Origin: Drosophila miranda | Lineage: Eukaryota > Arthropoda > Insecta > Diptera > Drosophilidae | Direction: 5' to 3' | Assembly: GCF_003369915.1 (NCBI RefSeq) | Contig: NC_046674.1 | Coordinates: 15,004,001-15,068,000 of the forward strand | DNA: 64,000 bases | Shown here: piece after piece, positions 11,546 through 23,787 of the stretch | Numbering within the stretch: the first letter of the stretch is position 1 | Layout: each line of letters starts with the position of its first letter | Translations under genes and position numbers: made by a program | Notes under the pieces: model-generated | Databases searched by the model: none | What the model was told of the DNA's origin: nothing | What the model saw: the letters and a program-made list of their open reading frames with translations, nothing else

Positions 11546-11908
11546 TAAGACCCGCAAGAGAGTAAGCGGACCACCTTGTACAACTTCGTCATGGACCACT
11601 GGGTGAAAAAATGAATGCAAGTGTGGTACAAGCGCGTGCACTCATTCCATGTTCTTCTGCTCCTCTTCTCAGGTGCCATTCCCACTCTCTCTTCAACTAC
11701 TTTTGCCATTGCTGCCTCATATTTGCTGTTTGTCTTCTGTTGTGTGAGATGGTGTTTTCAAGATCCAAATGTTCCCTGAACGGGCACGGGCGTGTGGACT
11801 CCCGTCCCTCTTTCCTTAAGTTACATTACCTACAAATGTATGTTTAGTACGGATATGTGCCTGCATTCCCGCATAATAAGCGATCGCTTCTGTCATGGAT
11901 CGATGGCC

Positions 11909-11985
11909 ATTGGTCCCACCGATCTGCAAGTGTATCGAAAGGTAGGCATCGGCCCCAACGATCTTCAAGTGTATCGATAGGTAGT
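11909..11985 (+). repeat. Two-copy tandem repeat of about 38 bases
   Basis: Two adjacent units (starting CATTGGTCCCACCGATCT and CATCGGCCCCAACGATCT) share CAAGTGTATCGA(A/T)AGGTAG. The second contains TATCGATA. It lies between the glue relic and the end of Mob2. Confidence 0.7.
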
Positions 11986-12036
11986 CTTATCAGCAGTAAA
12001 ACAATGTGCTTAAATTGAACATAACAGTTTACATAT

Positions 12037-13775
12037 TTTATTATCTTCCTTTATGCTCTCTTTAGCTTTTGCATTCGTTTTTGGTTGCTTTTGCTTTTGC
12101 GTTTGCGTTTGCTTTCGTTCCTTCCGTGCATTGCATCTGCTTTTGCACCTGTGTTCTATTGATAACTCACATACATGTACATCATCTGTGAGTGCGTGTG
12201 TGTGTTTGAGTGTGTGTGTGTTTGAGTTCGACAGATCGAATGTTTGTGGTCATTTCAGTGGACAGTTTTTAGTTTCTGTGGAGAGTGTGTTGTTATCTAC
12301 ATCGGGAGAGGTGGAACCATAGTAACACGCTTATGTCTGTTTAGCTTCTAAAATTCTATACCGAACATTTGTGTTTTCTTGTAAAGTAATCGTTTTACAT
12401 TGCCATTCGTTCTTTGTTGGGGATGGTAGTGGGTGGGGTGGGGGGGGGACAGGAAGGGACGACCAACACAACACAACACAATACTATACAACATACAAGT
12501 ATCATTAGCTGCTTGTGTGTGTGTTTTTGGGTAAAATATTTCGTGCATACTTGTAGGCGGCCGCGCCGAGTCGGTGAACGGTGAATCTTTGGTGCATGCT
12601 CTGCGGCTCGCGTCGTTAAGTGGAATGCATGTACATAAGTGGATACATACGTGTGGAATACATACGTGCCATACTTTGTTTGTGTTTATTTATTTCCTCC
12701 CGATCAGATATCAGCAGTTAAGTAAAGTACAGTAAAGTACATAGAGAAATGTTGCATCGTTCGTTGGAAAATGGTGGAGAATCGCGGACATACTCGTACA
12801 TACATACATATGCATGTGTATATTTTTGAAAAATCGATCAACAGATGGGACAGAAAGAATTACAATCTCTATTTGCCACGAGCAGTGTGCACTACTCTAT
12901 CACACGATGCGAATTCAGTTCTCTAGCGAAAAGAATTTCAAACAATTTAACGCATACTTAAACATTCTAGAACATTGGTTAAATACTTGGGTTGAGCCTA
13001 TTATTATATAAAATTTAGTGTATGTCCTTGTAAAATCCTTTCCCTTCTATCATCTATCTTAAGCGGGTGGATGATTCCCCTACGGAATCTAGGAAATCAG
13101 AGGCATCCAGAGAAACATCATTAAAAGTTATGGAGTTTTGGTTTTAGTTTTGGTTTTGGTTTGGAGTTGGATATAGTACGTTTTTCGTATCGGGATTTTT
13201 ATACATTTTCCATTGGACTCTCGTTTTAGATAGGTTTATTTGCGGCTCTGGGGGGCGCCCTTTTTTGCTGCCTTGAAGGCGGTTTTTTGTTTTTTTTGAA
13301 GAAGTAGGTTGACGGCTAAAATACTATCAGAAGCAGAAGCGAGGAGGCTCAACTGCGACAACTCTCTAAACACTATGCTTGCTTGCAGCTCTTTCTATAC
13401 AGTAGGGTATATCGTACATATCTAGATCAACGTGCTACCCGGCTTACGGAACTACGGATGCCAACACTTTGCGGCTTTATAATAATGTCTCACAATATTC
13501 ATCTCTCTCTACATCTCTCTCTCTCTCTCGTTTGTGTTTGCATAATTGTGGCTCTTTCTTTGCGTTTACGTTTTTTGTTTTCTCTTTTTTCTGTTTTTTG
13601 TTTGATTTTTTTTTATTTTTTTTACAATATTTTCAACTTTAGGATCATAGAAGTAACATTAAATAACATTTTTGCGTAATTCTAGTATTTCTAATGTTTT
13701 TTGTTGTTGTTTTTGTGGCTGCTGCTGCTGCTGCTGCCGCTGGTGCTGTTTTGCTGCTTGCCGTTTTGCTGCTCC
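12037..13775 (-). other. Probable 3' untranslated region of Mob2
   Basis: About 1.7 kb separate the Mob2 stop codon from a minus-strand AATAAA (plus-strand TTTATT at 12037-12042). The stretch is AT-rich with T-runs and GT runs and shows no gene. The length of the untranslated region is inferred from that signal only; other TTTATT copies near 12668-12675 could end it earlier. Confidence 0.5.
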
Positions 13776-16700
13776 CTATGCCGTTGAGGACGCGGATGTG
13801 GCACCCCCGGTGGCGGCACTCACCGCATTGCCACCACCGCCTGCGGACGCACCCACAGCGCCCGCCGCATTGCACTGTATGAGGCCACTGTGCGGCACAG
13901 TTGTGGACGCCGGCGCCTGATGATGCCCCTGGTGGCCGTGATGCCCGTGTGGGTGGTGCTGGTGATGGTGCTGTTGGTGGTGATGGTGGTGGTGATGGTT
14001 CAAGTGGTTCAGATTGTGGTTATTGTTATTATTGTTGCTAAAGTTTAAATGTAGTGCGCCCGCGCCATTGTTCAGGGCCGCTGAGGCAGCGCCGTCCGCT
14101 CCTGGTCCCGCCGCAGACGCTGACGACGACGCCGCCGCCTGTGGAACCGCCGAGGTGCAGTACCGCGTAGTATCACCGAATTCGCCGCTGGTCAGGTCGC
14201 CCAGTATGCCGCCCAGCAGGCCACTGCTGCCGGCCGGCTTGCAGCCCGCTCCCGCCTCCGGCTGGGTGCAGATGGGCGGCGCCGCAGAGTCCCCGTCGAT
14301 GAGGGAGGCTGACGCCGAGGCGGTTGTGGTGTGGCTGTTGCTGTTGCTTTGTGAATTGACGTGCAGCGCCTCCGCGGGGGAGGTGCTGTTGCTGGTGCCG
14401 CTGCTATTGTTGTGCTGCTGCTGATGCTGATGCTGCTGATGCTGCTCGGTGCAGCCGGAGGCACCAGCGGCTGTTGCTGTGGCTCCGACGACTGGCGGCG
14501 AGGATGAGGAGGAGGAGTGCTCGTGCACCGACGAGGACGAATCCTGGCCGCTGGTGTCGTCGGTGAGGCGCAATGCAACCTCCAGATCGCGCAGCACATC
14601 CGTCTCCTTCTCGTCGATCAGGTTGAAGCGCCGATGCAGGGCGGTGAGGTGCGCAAAGGTCAGATTTAGATGGGTGTGCAAGCCGAGCAGCGCGATTTCT
14701 CGGAAATGCGCCGCATACAGATGCGCTATCACATGGAATTGCAAGCGTAGGATCTTCCGCGCGATCGACTCGAACGAGCCGGGGAACTCGTTCGCGTATT
14801 TGGTTGGGAATATCGACTCATCGCTGACCGTCTTCTGCGTGAACGTCATCACGTAGTCGATGTACTGGGGCGCCGCCACGCGCGTCTTCTTGCCCTTCTC
14901 GTCGAACCATAAGTACGTTCTGTTTGGGGATAAAAGCCGCATTAGTTTTCCATTCAATCAGAAGGGGTGTTCGAAGCCAAGGCTTACCTGTTGCCAGGTC
15001 CAGTCATGTCTGCGCAACCGGATTGTGTACAAAATTCACTAATAGTTCCGTATACCAGATTTACATGCTCGAAGAGAGCCAGGGCTGCAAGAGAGAACGA
15101 GAGAGAGAGAAAGTGAGATTATGGATTTGGGACACTAGAAATGGTTATCCTTAATATGAGGTATGTTTATGTGAAAGAAATCTTGTGGAAGGGTATCTTC
15201 CCTGTGCAAAAGAGGAGTCGGGAGCACTAGATATAGCTAGAGTTTCCCCAAGCAACTAAAGAACTCCACAACTGCCTAAATTTCAGCATTGGAAGGCCCA
15301 CAGATAGTGCCTAAAATACTGTAGTAATATCTTTTATCATAAACGGTAGGGAGGACGTACTCCTAGCAGTTCTTAGTCGGAATTTCTTTCACTGCTTTGG
15401 CGGTGACATCGAAGGAGGTCTCCCCAGTGAGGTCAATGCCAAATCCAATATTTGCACAACTGGCAGGGCAGGCATTACGTCATTCCGAGTTGTTGCATTA
15501 TGAAATGGCCAGAGGCACAGCGGCACAGAGGCAGAACAAACACAAATTATGTGCTGCAAGATAAGCGCTTGTGGCAGGGGCAGGCGCAGAGACAGGCTCT
15601 GTAAAGTCAGCAATCTCTCGAATAGTGGATGTGGATATGAACTTGCATTGGACACCCCCTCACTCTGACTCTGACCCTGACCCTGACCCTGAGATCCAGC
15701 GCCCACGACAAAACCCATTTGGCCTTTGATGGGTTGCCAATACCCTACATATACCCTGGGAGAGGGTATATCATAGCGATGATTGATCGTCAAAGCAAGC
15801 CAAAGCTTCAAAGCTGTTTATTTTTCTCTGCAGAAATCGTTCCACAATAAGGAAAGACATCATCGAGCGTGGGGATATGGAGGATAGCTGGATGAATGAA
15901 CGAATGAATGAATGAATGAAGGATAAGTGCAGAATGAAAGAATGAATGGAGAATGATTATGGCATGAATGAAGGCAGTTGAGGGATGAGTGTGGTGCTGG
16001 TGCGGGTGCGGTTGCGGTGGGTGCCTTCGGGTGTTTGTGGAAGCTACAATTTGCTGACACATTGCCAATTAGCCGCCTCATTTTGCTGGCAACAAAGAAC
16101 CGTGTAATTTGCCCACCCAGCAGCAGCAGGCGGCAGGCAGCAGGCAGCAGCAAACAAAAAAAGAGATTATTTACAGGATGATGTAATTTCTCATATATCG
16201 ATTCGCGTTCAATGGCAAAGGCAAACAAATAAGGCTGCTCCTCCGTCACTGCGGGTGGCGGCGGTAGAGTTAATTAATACGTGACTCACAGTAGGGGGAC
16301 AACAGATTAGATACTTATTATTCATACAGAGCGACAGATAGAGGGGGTTCAAAGAGTGTCCCTGGATTCCGTGTAATCCATTGAGGCGTCCTTCTGTGGC
16401 AGAACAATCTCCCAACGGGAAACACAGGTCAAATGGAGAGCACCCAAGGGCTATTTTCTGTCCTGAGGCTTTCCCAGATCTCCAAACAGATCTTGCTATC
16501 GGCCACCGACTGGCTTCAGGTTCAATGCGCAGCGATCGATAGGAGGCCTCTATCGCTGCACTCCCGTACTCCCCCACCCCATCTCTGCCGACGGCCAAGG
16601 TCCGAAAACGCTACTGAATGGCGATTAGATGGCGGCTATCAAACTTTTGCCCAGCAGCTGACGCGCTCTGGCTACGGCTGTGCCTCTGGCTGCGGCTGCG

Positions 16701-17685
16701 GCTGTGGGACTCTGGCTCGTTAAACTCATTTATAAATCACACGATAAAGCTGGGGCAACAATAGCCGCCTAAAAGCGCAGCCAAATGCCAAATGGTAGAC
16801 GTGAATAAATCAAAGCCAATTCGAAAACAACAAAAGATTGCAAACTTTGCAGCTGCGGGGCTTGAACAATTTCTAGATACCCTTTTTGAAAAGAAATTCC
16901 ATAGAAACCAAGGCAAATCGTTTGAAAAACCATCCTGGAAATTCTAGTCTCACGCTGTTTGTGGTTGAACTCCTCCTTTATATGGATCTCAACTATCCAC
17001 ACATCTCCGATCTACTTGTAGGTGCTTGTTACGCTTCGTTTCTTTGTCTCGTATTCGAATCCAGACCAAATATTGAATATGCCGCTCATCCGAAAGTGCT
17101 GATTGGTGCTTTGGACAAAGAATGCCAGACAAAGAGTCAAATGCGTATACGTTTCGCATCAGGAAAAGTGCAACTATCAGAAATGGAGACACCACCAGGG
17201 TCATTGAACGCCCATCGGCTCGGAACGAGATTAGGATCTGTTCCTCCCGATTCCTTCCCAACTTCGGAGCATACTTAAACCTCCGCAACGAATCTTCTCC
17301 TCGTCGCGTACTTAAACCATATAAAAAGAGGAGACCATAAGCCATGGTCTCCTATGAAGTAAGGAAGAATCAATTCCAAGATGCTTAGTGGGTGGCTATT
17401 CCTCTGCTAGGGTAAAAATCACGTGAATAAAAACGACAACTCAAGCCAGCGAGCCGTTGCTTGAATGATGAATAATGAATACTGAGTAATGAATAGTATA
17501 TACGGACGGGGGTGTAGTACTTACTGTGTGACGCCAGCCATTCATTGTAGTCCAAGCCTGCGGGTAGATCCACCAAGGCTTTGAGATCAGCTTCAGGTAA
17601 TTTACGTTCTAGGACACTCTCCTCCAAATACAGTTTGGTGTCTGTTGAATTTTGATCGCCATCGCGTTCTTTGCGACGGGCCTTG
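13776..17685 (-). CDS. Mob2: MOB kinase activator 2, shared core exons
   Basis: Three common exons on the minus strand: 17685-17525, 15084-14988 and 14919-13776. They join in phase to read KARRKERDGDQNSTDTK, LPAGLDYNEWLASH|TLALFE and SGCADMTGPGN|RTYLWFD. The Mob fold is complete, with zinc ligands expected at the cysteines of EFCTQSGC and the histidines of HVIAHLYAAH. Mob2 binds and activates NDR/Tricornered kinases, acting in cell shape, bristle and wing-hair growth and at neuromuscular junctions. After the Mob domain comes a long low-complexity tail (poly-Ser, Gln-rich, Asn-rich, then a His-rich run near 13930-13990), ending at a TAG at 13776-13778. The first core exon starts with one base of a split codon, so it always needs an upstream exon; three fitting ones are listed separately. 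Confidence 0.95.
15085..17524 (-). other. Mob2 intron between core exons 1 and 2
   Basis: A 2,440-base intron closes with CTTGCAG on the minus strand. It holds GAATGAAT repeats at about 15894-15970 and a (GGGTCA) run at about 15670-15690. No exon was recognised. Confidence 0.6.
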
Positions 17686-17785
17686 CTGTAACGACACAAG
17701 AGAGAGATTTTCAATTAGTTTTGTGGATCCCTTGGGGGGGGGTGGGGGGCTCATTGTTCAGAGGATCTGTTGTGTGGACTCTCAC

Positions 17786-18108
17786 CCAGCTACGCAGAGA
17801 AAGGTGTCGACAGAGTCCTGCGCATAGCGGTACAGGGTGCCCAGGGTATCACCGATTTTGGCGGGTATTGTTGTCACTTGCCACATAAAACGCGCCGTTT
17901 TCAATAGACATTTAATTACATAGGAGGAGGGCGGTGACGGTGGCCCTGTTGCTGTTGCTGTTGCCGTTGCTGTTGCTGTTGCTGTTGCAGTAGTTGTTGT
18001 CCCTTGGACCGAACCACTCTTTAGCTTTGACTTTGATTCCGATACGGAATCGAATGTTACTCCCACTATTCGTGTTGTTGGCACCTTTGAGCTTAGAGTT
18101 TCTTTCAT
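17786..18108 (-). CDS. Mob2: Mob2 alternative first coding exon, proximal
   Basis: An ATG at 18108 opens 107 codons (MKETLSSKVPTTRIVG, a Thr-Ala repeat, PPSPPSSYVIKCLLKTARFM, ending DTFLCVA). The donor GG|GTGAG leaves two bases of a split codon. Joining the first core exon (C|AAG GCC) completes a glycine and gives VAGKARRKERD. The intron is only 100 bases, so this should be the shortest Mob2 transcript. The Thr-Ala repeat comes from a GTTGCT/GCAACA microsatellite at about 17945-17995. Confidence 0.75.
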
Positions 18109-18824
18109 TTTTTGGTTTGGTTACATTGCTTTGGTCATCTTGCGTCCTGCAAACACAAAGCACACAACAAAGCACTGAGCCACAGTTCCAAACCCCAACT
18201 GAACCGAACCGATCGCGAACCAGATGCCCCAAGTGACTCGCTTCAAATGCCCAAAGGGTGGCACTCTCTCGAGTGCTCAAGATTCGCGTGGAGATTCGGC
18301 TACAAATTCAAACAAAGAAATCGGAGAGTGACGAAGGCAAGGGCAAGGGCAGGGGCTGGGGCTGGGGCTGGGGTTCTTAGCGTAGATTAAAATGCCTTAT
18401 AATAATGAATCTATGCCGAAGATCTGTGTGGAATCGTTACTGAGGAATATGAATGATATAATAGATCGATTTAGTAATCGAAGCATTAATCGACGTGGCA
18501 GCACGCTGTTTCCCGCCAGAAGCGTTGCCACCTGGCATCTAGGGCGCGGATTGGGCTGCCACTTTCCATGCACCCCATGCATGGCCAGGAAAGAACCTTG
18601 AACTTGGGCGACACACGCGCCCGACACACACCCAGCGATCCAGCCAGCGAAATGCCGGCACGTTTCGCTATTCTTAGCCTTAACCGCCGCCGTTTAGGCT
18701 TTTTGGACGGAGTTCGGGTTTATTTGCTCTAGAGACAAATGGTTTTTGATCCATTTTTAAAAAGTTGCTGTGTAAACGGCACTGAAATTATACGTGGACT
18801 CATGCTGTCCACCGTCCAGGCGCC
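18109..18824. other. Mob2 intron upstream of the nested glue gene
   Basis: No exon seen. A G-rich (GGGCAA/GGGGCT) repeat lies at about 18340-18372. The last 100 bases are the upstream region of the nested glue gene and include GACAAATGGT at about 18734-18743 and TACGTGGA at about 18791-18798, both shared with the other glue copies. Confidence 0.6.
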
Positions 18825-18831
18825 TATAAAA
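18825..18831 (+). promoter_or_regulatory. TATA box of the nested glue gene
   Basis: TATAAAA within GGCGCCTATAAAAGCGC lies 87 bases before the ATG at 18918. Position and surroundings match the first glue gene. Confidence 0.75.
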
Positions 18832-18917
18832 GCGCAAGCCTGCCCCAAGAAAGGCATCAGTTTGTGGCTTAACATCTTCGAAAGAAGTTCATCCAATTTA
18901 CCGAAAGAGATACCGAC

Positions 18918-19641
18918 ATGAAGACCACCGTTGCATGCGCCATTGGTGGGTAGTGTCGATCCCTATCCTGGGGATCGGTTCGGGATTCGACTTTAATCTT
19001 CCTTTCATTTTACAGCGAGCATCCTGCTCATCAGCTTGGCCGATCTGGCCACTGGATCGGCGTGTGGATGCACGGAACCAACAACAACACCAGAGCCATG
19101 CACAGAAACAACAACAACACCCGAGCCATGCACAGAAACAACAACAACACCCGAGCCATGCACAGAAACAACAACAACACCAAAGCCATGCACGACAACA
19201 CCAGAGCCATGCACAGAAACAACAACAACACCAGAGCCATGCACAGAAACAACAACTCCCAAGCCAACAACTCCCAAGCCAACAACTCCCAAGCCAACAA
19301 CTCCCAAGCCAACAACGCCCAAGCCAACAACTCCCAAGCCAACAACGCCCAAGCCAACAACTCCCAAGCCAACAACAACTCCCAAGCCAACAACCACAAA
19401 GCGTACTACGAAAGCCACCAGGCCTACGACAACAACCACTCGCAGGACTACAGAAGCCACCAAGCCGACAACAACCACCAAGAAGCCACCGCATTCATGC
19501 TGCTCCTGCGGACCCGGTGGCAACGCCTGCGCGGGCTGCCCGCCCAGGGAGCACCTCTGCCAGGAGCTTATCAACTCTGCGCGCAACCTCGAGCAAAGGA
19601 TCCGCCAGTGCGTGTGCGGACAGGCCAGCTGGCTGCTTTAA
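18918..19641 (+). CDS. Salivary glue protein, Sgs3-type, nested in Mob2
   Basis: Exons 18918-18945 and 19016-19641 encode 217 residues. The intron interrupts the signal peptide at the same place as in the first copy (…AI|ASILLISLADLATGSACG). The mucin domain differs in repeat type: CTETTTTPEP decamers first, then many TPKPT pentamers, then the lysine/arginine-rich linker. The C-terminal module is conserved: CCSCGPGGNACAGC, LCQELINSARNLEQRIRQC, VCGQASWLL. Secretion and adhesive role are as for the first copy. The gene lies on the opposite strand inside the long Mob2 intron, so it depends on its own TATA promoter, and the longer Mob2 primary transcripts would run antisense across it. Its longer array accounts for the extra 33 residues relative to the first copy. 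Confidence 0.93.
19070..19400 (+). repeat. Coding minisatellite of the nested glue gene
   Basis: 30-base units around GAGCCATGCACAGAAACAAC (CTETTTTPEP) run to about 19255. They are followed by about ten 15-base units around CCCAAGCCAACAACT (TPKPT). Boundaries stay in frame. The two unit types do not mix, which suggests two separate expansions. Confidence 0.9.
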
Positions 19642-22548
19642 GAGCAGTCCCTGTTCCTGGTTCCGCTCCTGATCCGATCTCATGACACAACCCCTTGGAC
19701 TACGATTTCCACGTTTCTTATAAGGTACTGTTGGCCACCATTTGGTGTCGGTCAATGTTGTTAATATATTCTGATAATACACAGGAGCGAAAGACACTCC
19801 TCCACTTCATCCTTTGCGCAAATATTACAAAAAAAGCATTTGATTTATTATTCAAGGAAGACCTCAACATAAAATATCCAAAGTCTCTTGGAGAAAAGGG
19901 ATCATTAGGGATATCATTAGGATCAGAGATATAAACGATCACCTTGAGCAAAAATACATCTCCAAAGTCAAGAATTAATTCTGTAACTGGACAATTCTTT
20001 CAGATGATCTGAATTTCAAGCAGAAACAACTTCCTACGACTACAATCGCCGCAAAACAATCAGAAACCCTCTCCAGACGCGACTAAAAAATAAATTTACG
20101 TACTCGTAAATCTTATCAAAAAGAAGAATCAACAATTTGTTGTACACTTTTCTACGTTTCTACGTTTTTATTTGTTTATACGAGTTGCCCCCCAAAGGAA
20201 CAAAAAACAACAAAAAGTGCGTGGCATGGCATGGCGTGGTCCCATGAATGGTGGCGGCTGGAGAGAGAGTCAGAACCCGAACCAAACTTATTTATCAGTC
20301 GAGTGGAGTCGGGGAGGGCACTAGCAAAGCGGCTCTTTGGGCACTTAAAAAATAAACCCACTTGTGATTATAATTATGCCCATGACACCCACCGCCTCCC
20401 CGCCCACCAGCACGAAGGCGCGGGAGGAGAGCCAGCGAAGCGTGCTGATAAAGCTCCCAAATGCCTAGGCACATATGCACACGAGTTGATCCACATGAGT
20501 ACGAGTATATCTGCATACAGCAGAGGTCACAATTATAGCACACATAACCTCTGTACCGCCGAAGTCGGGTAAGTTCTGCCGATGCTCGGTTCAATATTCG
20601 ATTCAAATGTTTCCCTTTATCCCTTATACCCTCACGGCTGATCTTTCCATTTCACCTTTTCGTCTTCTTTCTGTCGGCCCTATTGGGTTGACCCCAGCTG
20701 TAGATACGAGTATATATGTATGTTTAGGGGTATGCGAGTATATAGTTATGACATTTGTGCGCATTTGTTTTTCCCATTTTCAGCTGTGTGGCAGCCAGGC
20801 ATGGCCCCCAACCCCAGGGGGGGCCCCTCAATGGGCAGGTAACTTCCCAGTTCCGTTCCAACCTCTAACTCCCCTCCCCACCGCTCTATCTGTCTGTAGA
20901 TAATGAAAATTGGGCCCCCGCATGCAGCAGCGGCAGTGCCACATTGTCATTGAGGTTGAATTTGAATATTCCACGGACACCTGATGGCGGCTGAGAAGGG
21001 GATGGGGATGGGGATGGGGCTGGGGACTGGCTGGGATGGTGGCGCCACTTGGGGGCCAAGTACAGGTGCAGGTCAGAGGTCATGCCCGCATGTGCTTTAG
21101 TTTCAATTGAAATCCATTGCCGGATGCCAGTCCTTGATGGCCCACAAAGATTGCGAGGACGAATCTCAAGGGTGGAATATCTTCTCTTACATCAGGGAAA
21201 AGCTTAAAGGTTAGCTTTAACTCTCATTCTGGGACGTCTTCAAGGAGCAAACCACAGCTTTGCCTCTCTTCAGTGCCCAAGAGAGGCAGAGAGAGAGAGA
21301 GATCGCCAAAGCTCTCTTCCCATGCTTAACGCCAGGCAAAAGCGCAAGATCGAAAAGCTCTCTCAACGAATCGTTCACTTTTTTCTACCTGCACACACAC
21401 ACACGCACACACACACACACACTCGCCCATGCAAAAAGAGGGTTTTTTTGTTGTCCACTGTTTTCTATCGATTCGATAAGGAAATTAGCAGCGGCGGTGC
21501 GTATACTGCCGCCTCTCAGTTACTCAGTTTCTCAGTTTCCCAATGCCGCGTGACACACACATTCTTGCGTTGGAGAAAACCCAGCAACACGTGCGTGCAC
21601 TCCCGCTGGTGGCAGTGGCAGTGGCAGTGGCAGGCAGGCTCCCCTTCGATCGTGGCCTCCAATTACACTGACACATTCTCTGGGACGAACCCCCCCAGCT
21701 CACCCCCCACCACCCCTCAATCGAAATGGCGTGTGGTGGGGGCTGCCTTCTTCGAATTTCACAAGAACTACCACGAAACACACAAGCACAAGCACCATAA
21801 AGTAATTTGATTATTGTCCGAGTTCTTCTATCGTATAAAGCACCACCCCGCCCCGACCGCACCTCGATTTGTGGTCGCAGAGCAGTCCGCAGATATATTT
21901 GCACGTCAGATGATGCTTGTTTCGCATTTCAGGCCGCAACGCAGGCAACGTCGCGACGCGTCAAGCGGAGGCCCAAAACTAAAACAAAAAAAAACTAAGG
22001 TCCGCAAAAACGAATCGAAATCGGAATCGAAATCGAACGCAGAACGCAGAAAGCAGAATTGGGGTGCATAAAAATGTGATAAATAAATTGAAATTTGAAC
22101 ACATCATTTCCGTATTTCCTGCGTCACCCCCCCACCCCCCATGCCCCACGGCTGGATGACAGGAGCGTGCCGCGAATGGGGCAGGTTGCATGACAGACCC
22201 TGACCAGAGACCAGAGAGAGAATCCTCTGGGCGGCCAAGAATCAATTAGCGATATGGAAAAATGGGAAAAATGAAAGAAAATTTCCAATATCCAATATCG
22301 AATAAGTGGACGGTAGGGAACCTGTCTCAATGATATATTTATTATGGCGGCAACAGCGGACCAAGTAAATGAAATGAAACGGAACATATGGCACCCCACC
22401 GCACCGCACCGGGGGGGGTGGGCTGGTTGGCTCTAATTGGGGCATATGCACCGACTCGAGACACCTCTGGGAGGCATGGCCATGAGCACACATGTCGCTC
22501 CCCATGTCCATGGCCCACCGCTGCTCCACCCTTTATCATTTCAGATAA

Positions 22549-22590
22549 GTGCACCACCACCACCACCACCACCACCACCACCACCACCAG
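22549..22590 (+). repeat. CAC trinucleotide microsatellite
   Basis: Fourteen or so CAC units in the Mob2 intron. The poly-His, poly-Thr and poly-Pro frames through it are by-products of the repeat. Confidence 0.85.
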
Positions 22591-23759
22591 ACAGACACCA
22601 GGCACCCCCAATGCCCCGAAAGTATTGCGATAGGCCCTCCGTGCCATATGCCACGCACAACAGAAACCAATCACCGCGATATTGATCTATCAATTAAAAG
22701 GCTTTTGCTGTTACCACATCTCCTCCGCCAGATATATAATACCCACATATCTCCATAGTATATGGTGGAGAAGCGCCGTGTATGGATATATGGAAACGTT
22801 GTTCCTGATCTCCGACAACATTCGAGGCACTCTTTGGGTGAATTTCTTGGAACTAGACAATAATTGTAGGGCCATTAAAGTTTTAGCATAGATCTCTGGC
22901 ATGATTTGGCGCTGATATTTCAGAGATTTGGTGTTTATGATTATGACTGGCACCATCTACTGGGGGGGTGGGGGGATGGGTCTGTTAAATGATGATGAAA
23001 TCTAAGCAAAAACCGAACGTTGTCGTGTGGAATGGAAATGTACGCGAGCGAGTTGTATGGCAGGGAAATATTGCCCAATATCCCACCAGACAATGACTAA
23101 ACTACGCCCCAGAAGAAGGCGAAACGAAACGAAACAAAAGGCACCAGAGAGCTAGCTAGCTCTCGGCTCCGACAATAGACAATGGAGAATACTGTTGTCT
23201 TTGGCCCCTCCTGCCTCCTCCTCCTCCGCCTCCACCTCCTCCTTGTTTTCCATAACCGCTATCATCTATACATACACTTCTCTGGAGGGTCTCGCTGTGG
23301 GGGTGGGATGAGTGCTGTTGTTGAAAGTAACTGCGACGCACCGCACGGTGTAAGTGTCCAAAGGTGTGGAAATTACTATAGAAACAACAACTCCTTAGAG
23401 AAAGAGTGCGAGTGCGCGGTAGAGGGAGAGTTAATAGCCATAAAAGCGGAGACAGAGAGTGCAGTTAACAATTACAACAGCAAATGCCCGATAAGATATA
23501 GGAAAAAAACGAACCTGATCAAGAAAAACAAAAACCCACAGAATATTTCGAATATTTGTTGTGCCTCTGCCTCTGCTTTCGATGATGTAATGGACTCTGG
23601 GCCATAAATATGGGCTGTCTAACTGGCTAGAAGCTGATGCGGCACTCGAGCCAGAAGAAGGGCCCAGCCATTGACTCATTGAGTCGGCCTGCCAAAATGA
23701 GCATGAAAACGTGACAGCATAATGGCATCATATAAGAGACCCATTGATACACGATAGAC

Positions 23760-23787
23760 CCACACACACACACACACACACACACAG
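23760..23787 (+). repeat. CA dinucleotide microsatellite
   Basis: A perfect CA run of about 14 units within the Mob2 intron. Confidence 0.85.

Noticed and set aside
13672-14856. Plus-strand ORFs across the Mob2 last exon
   Set aside because: Shadows of the GC-rich Mob2 coding strand.
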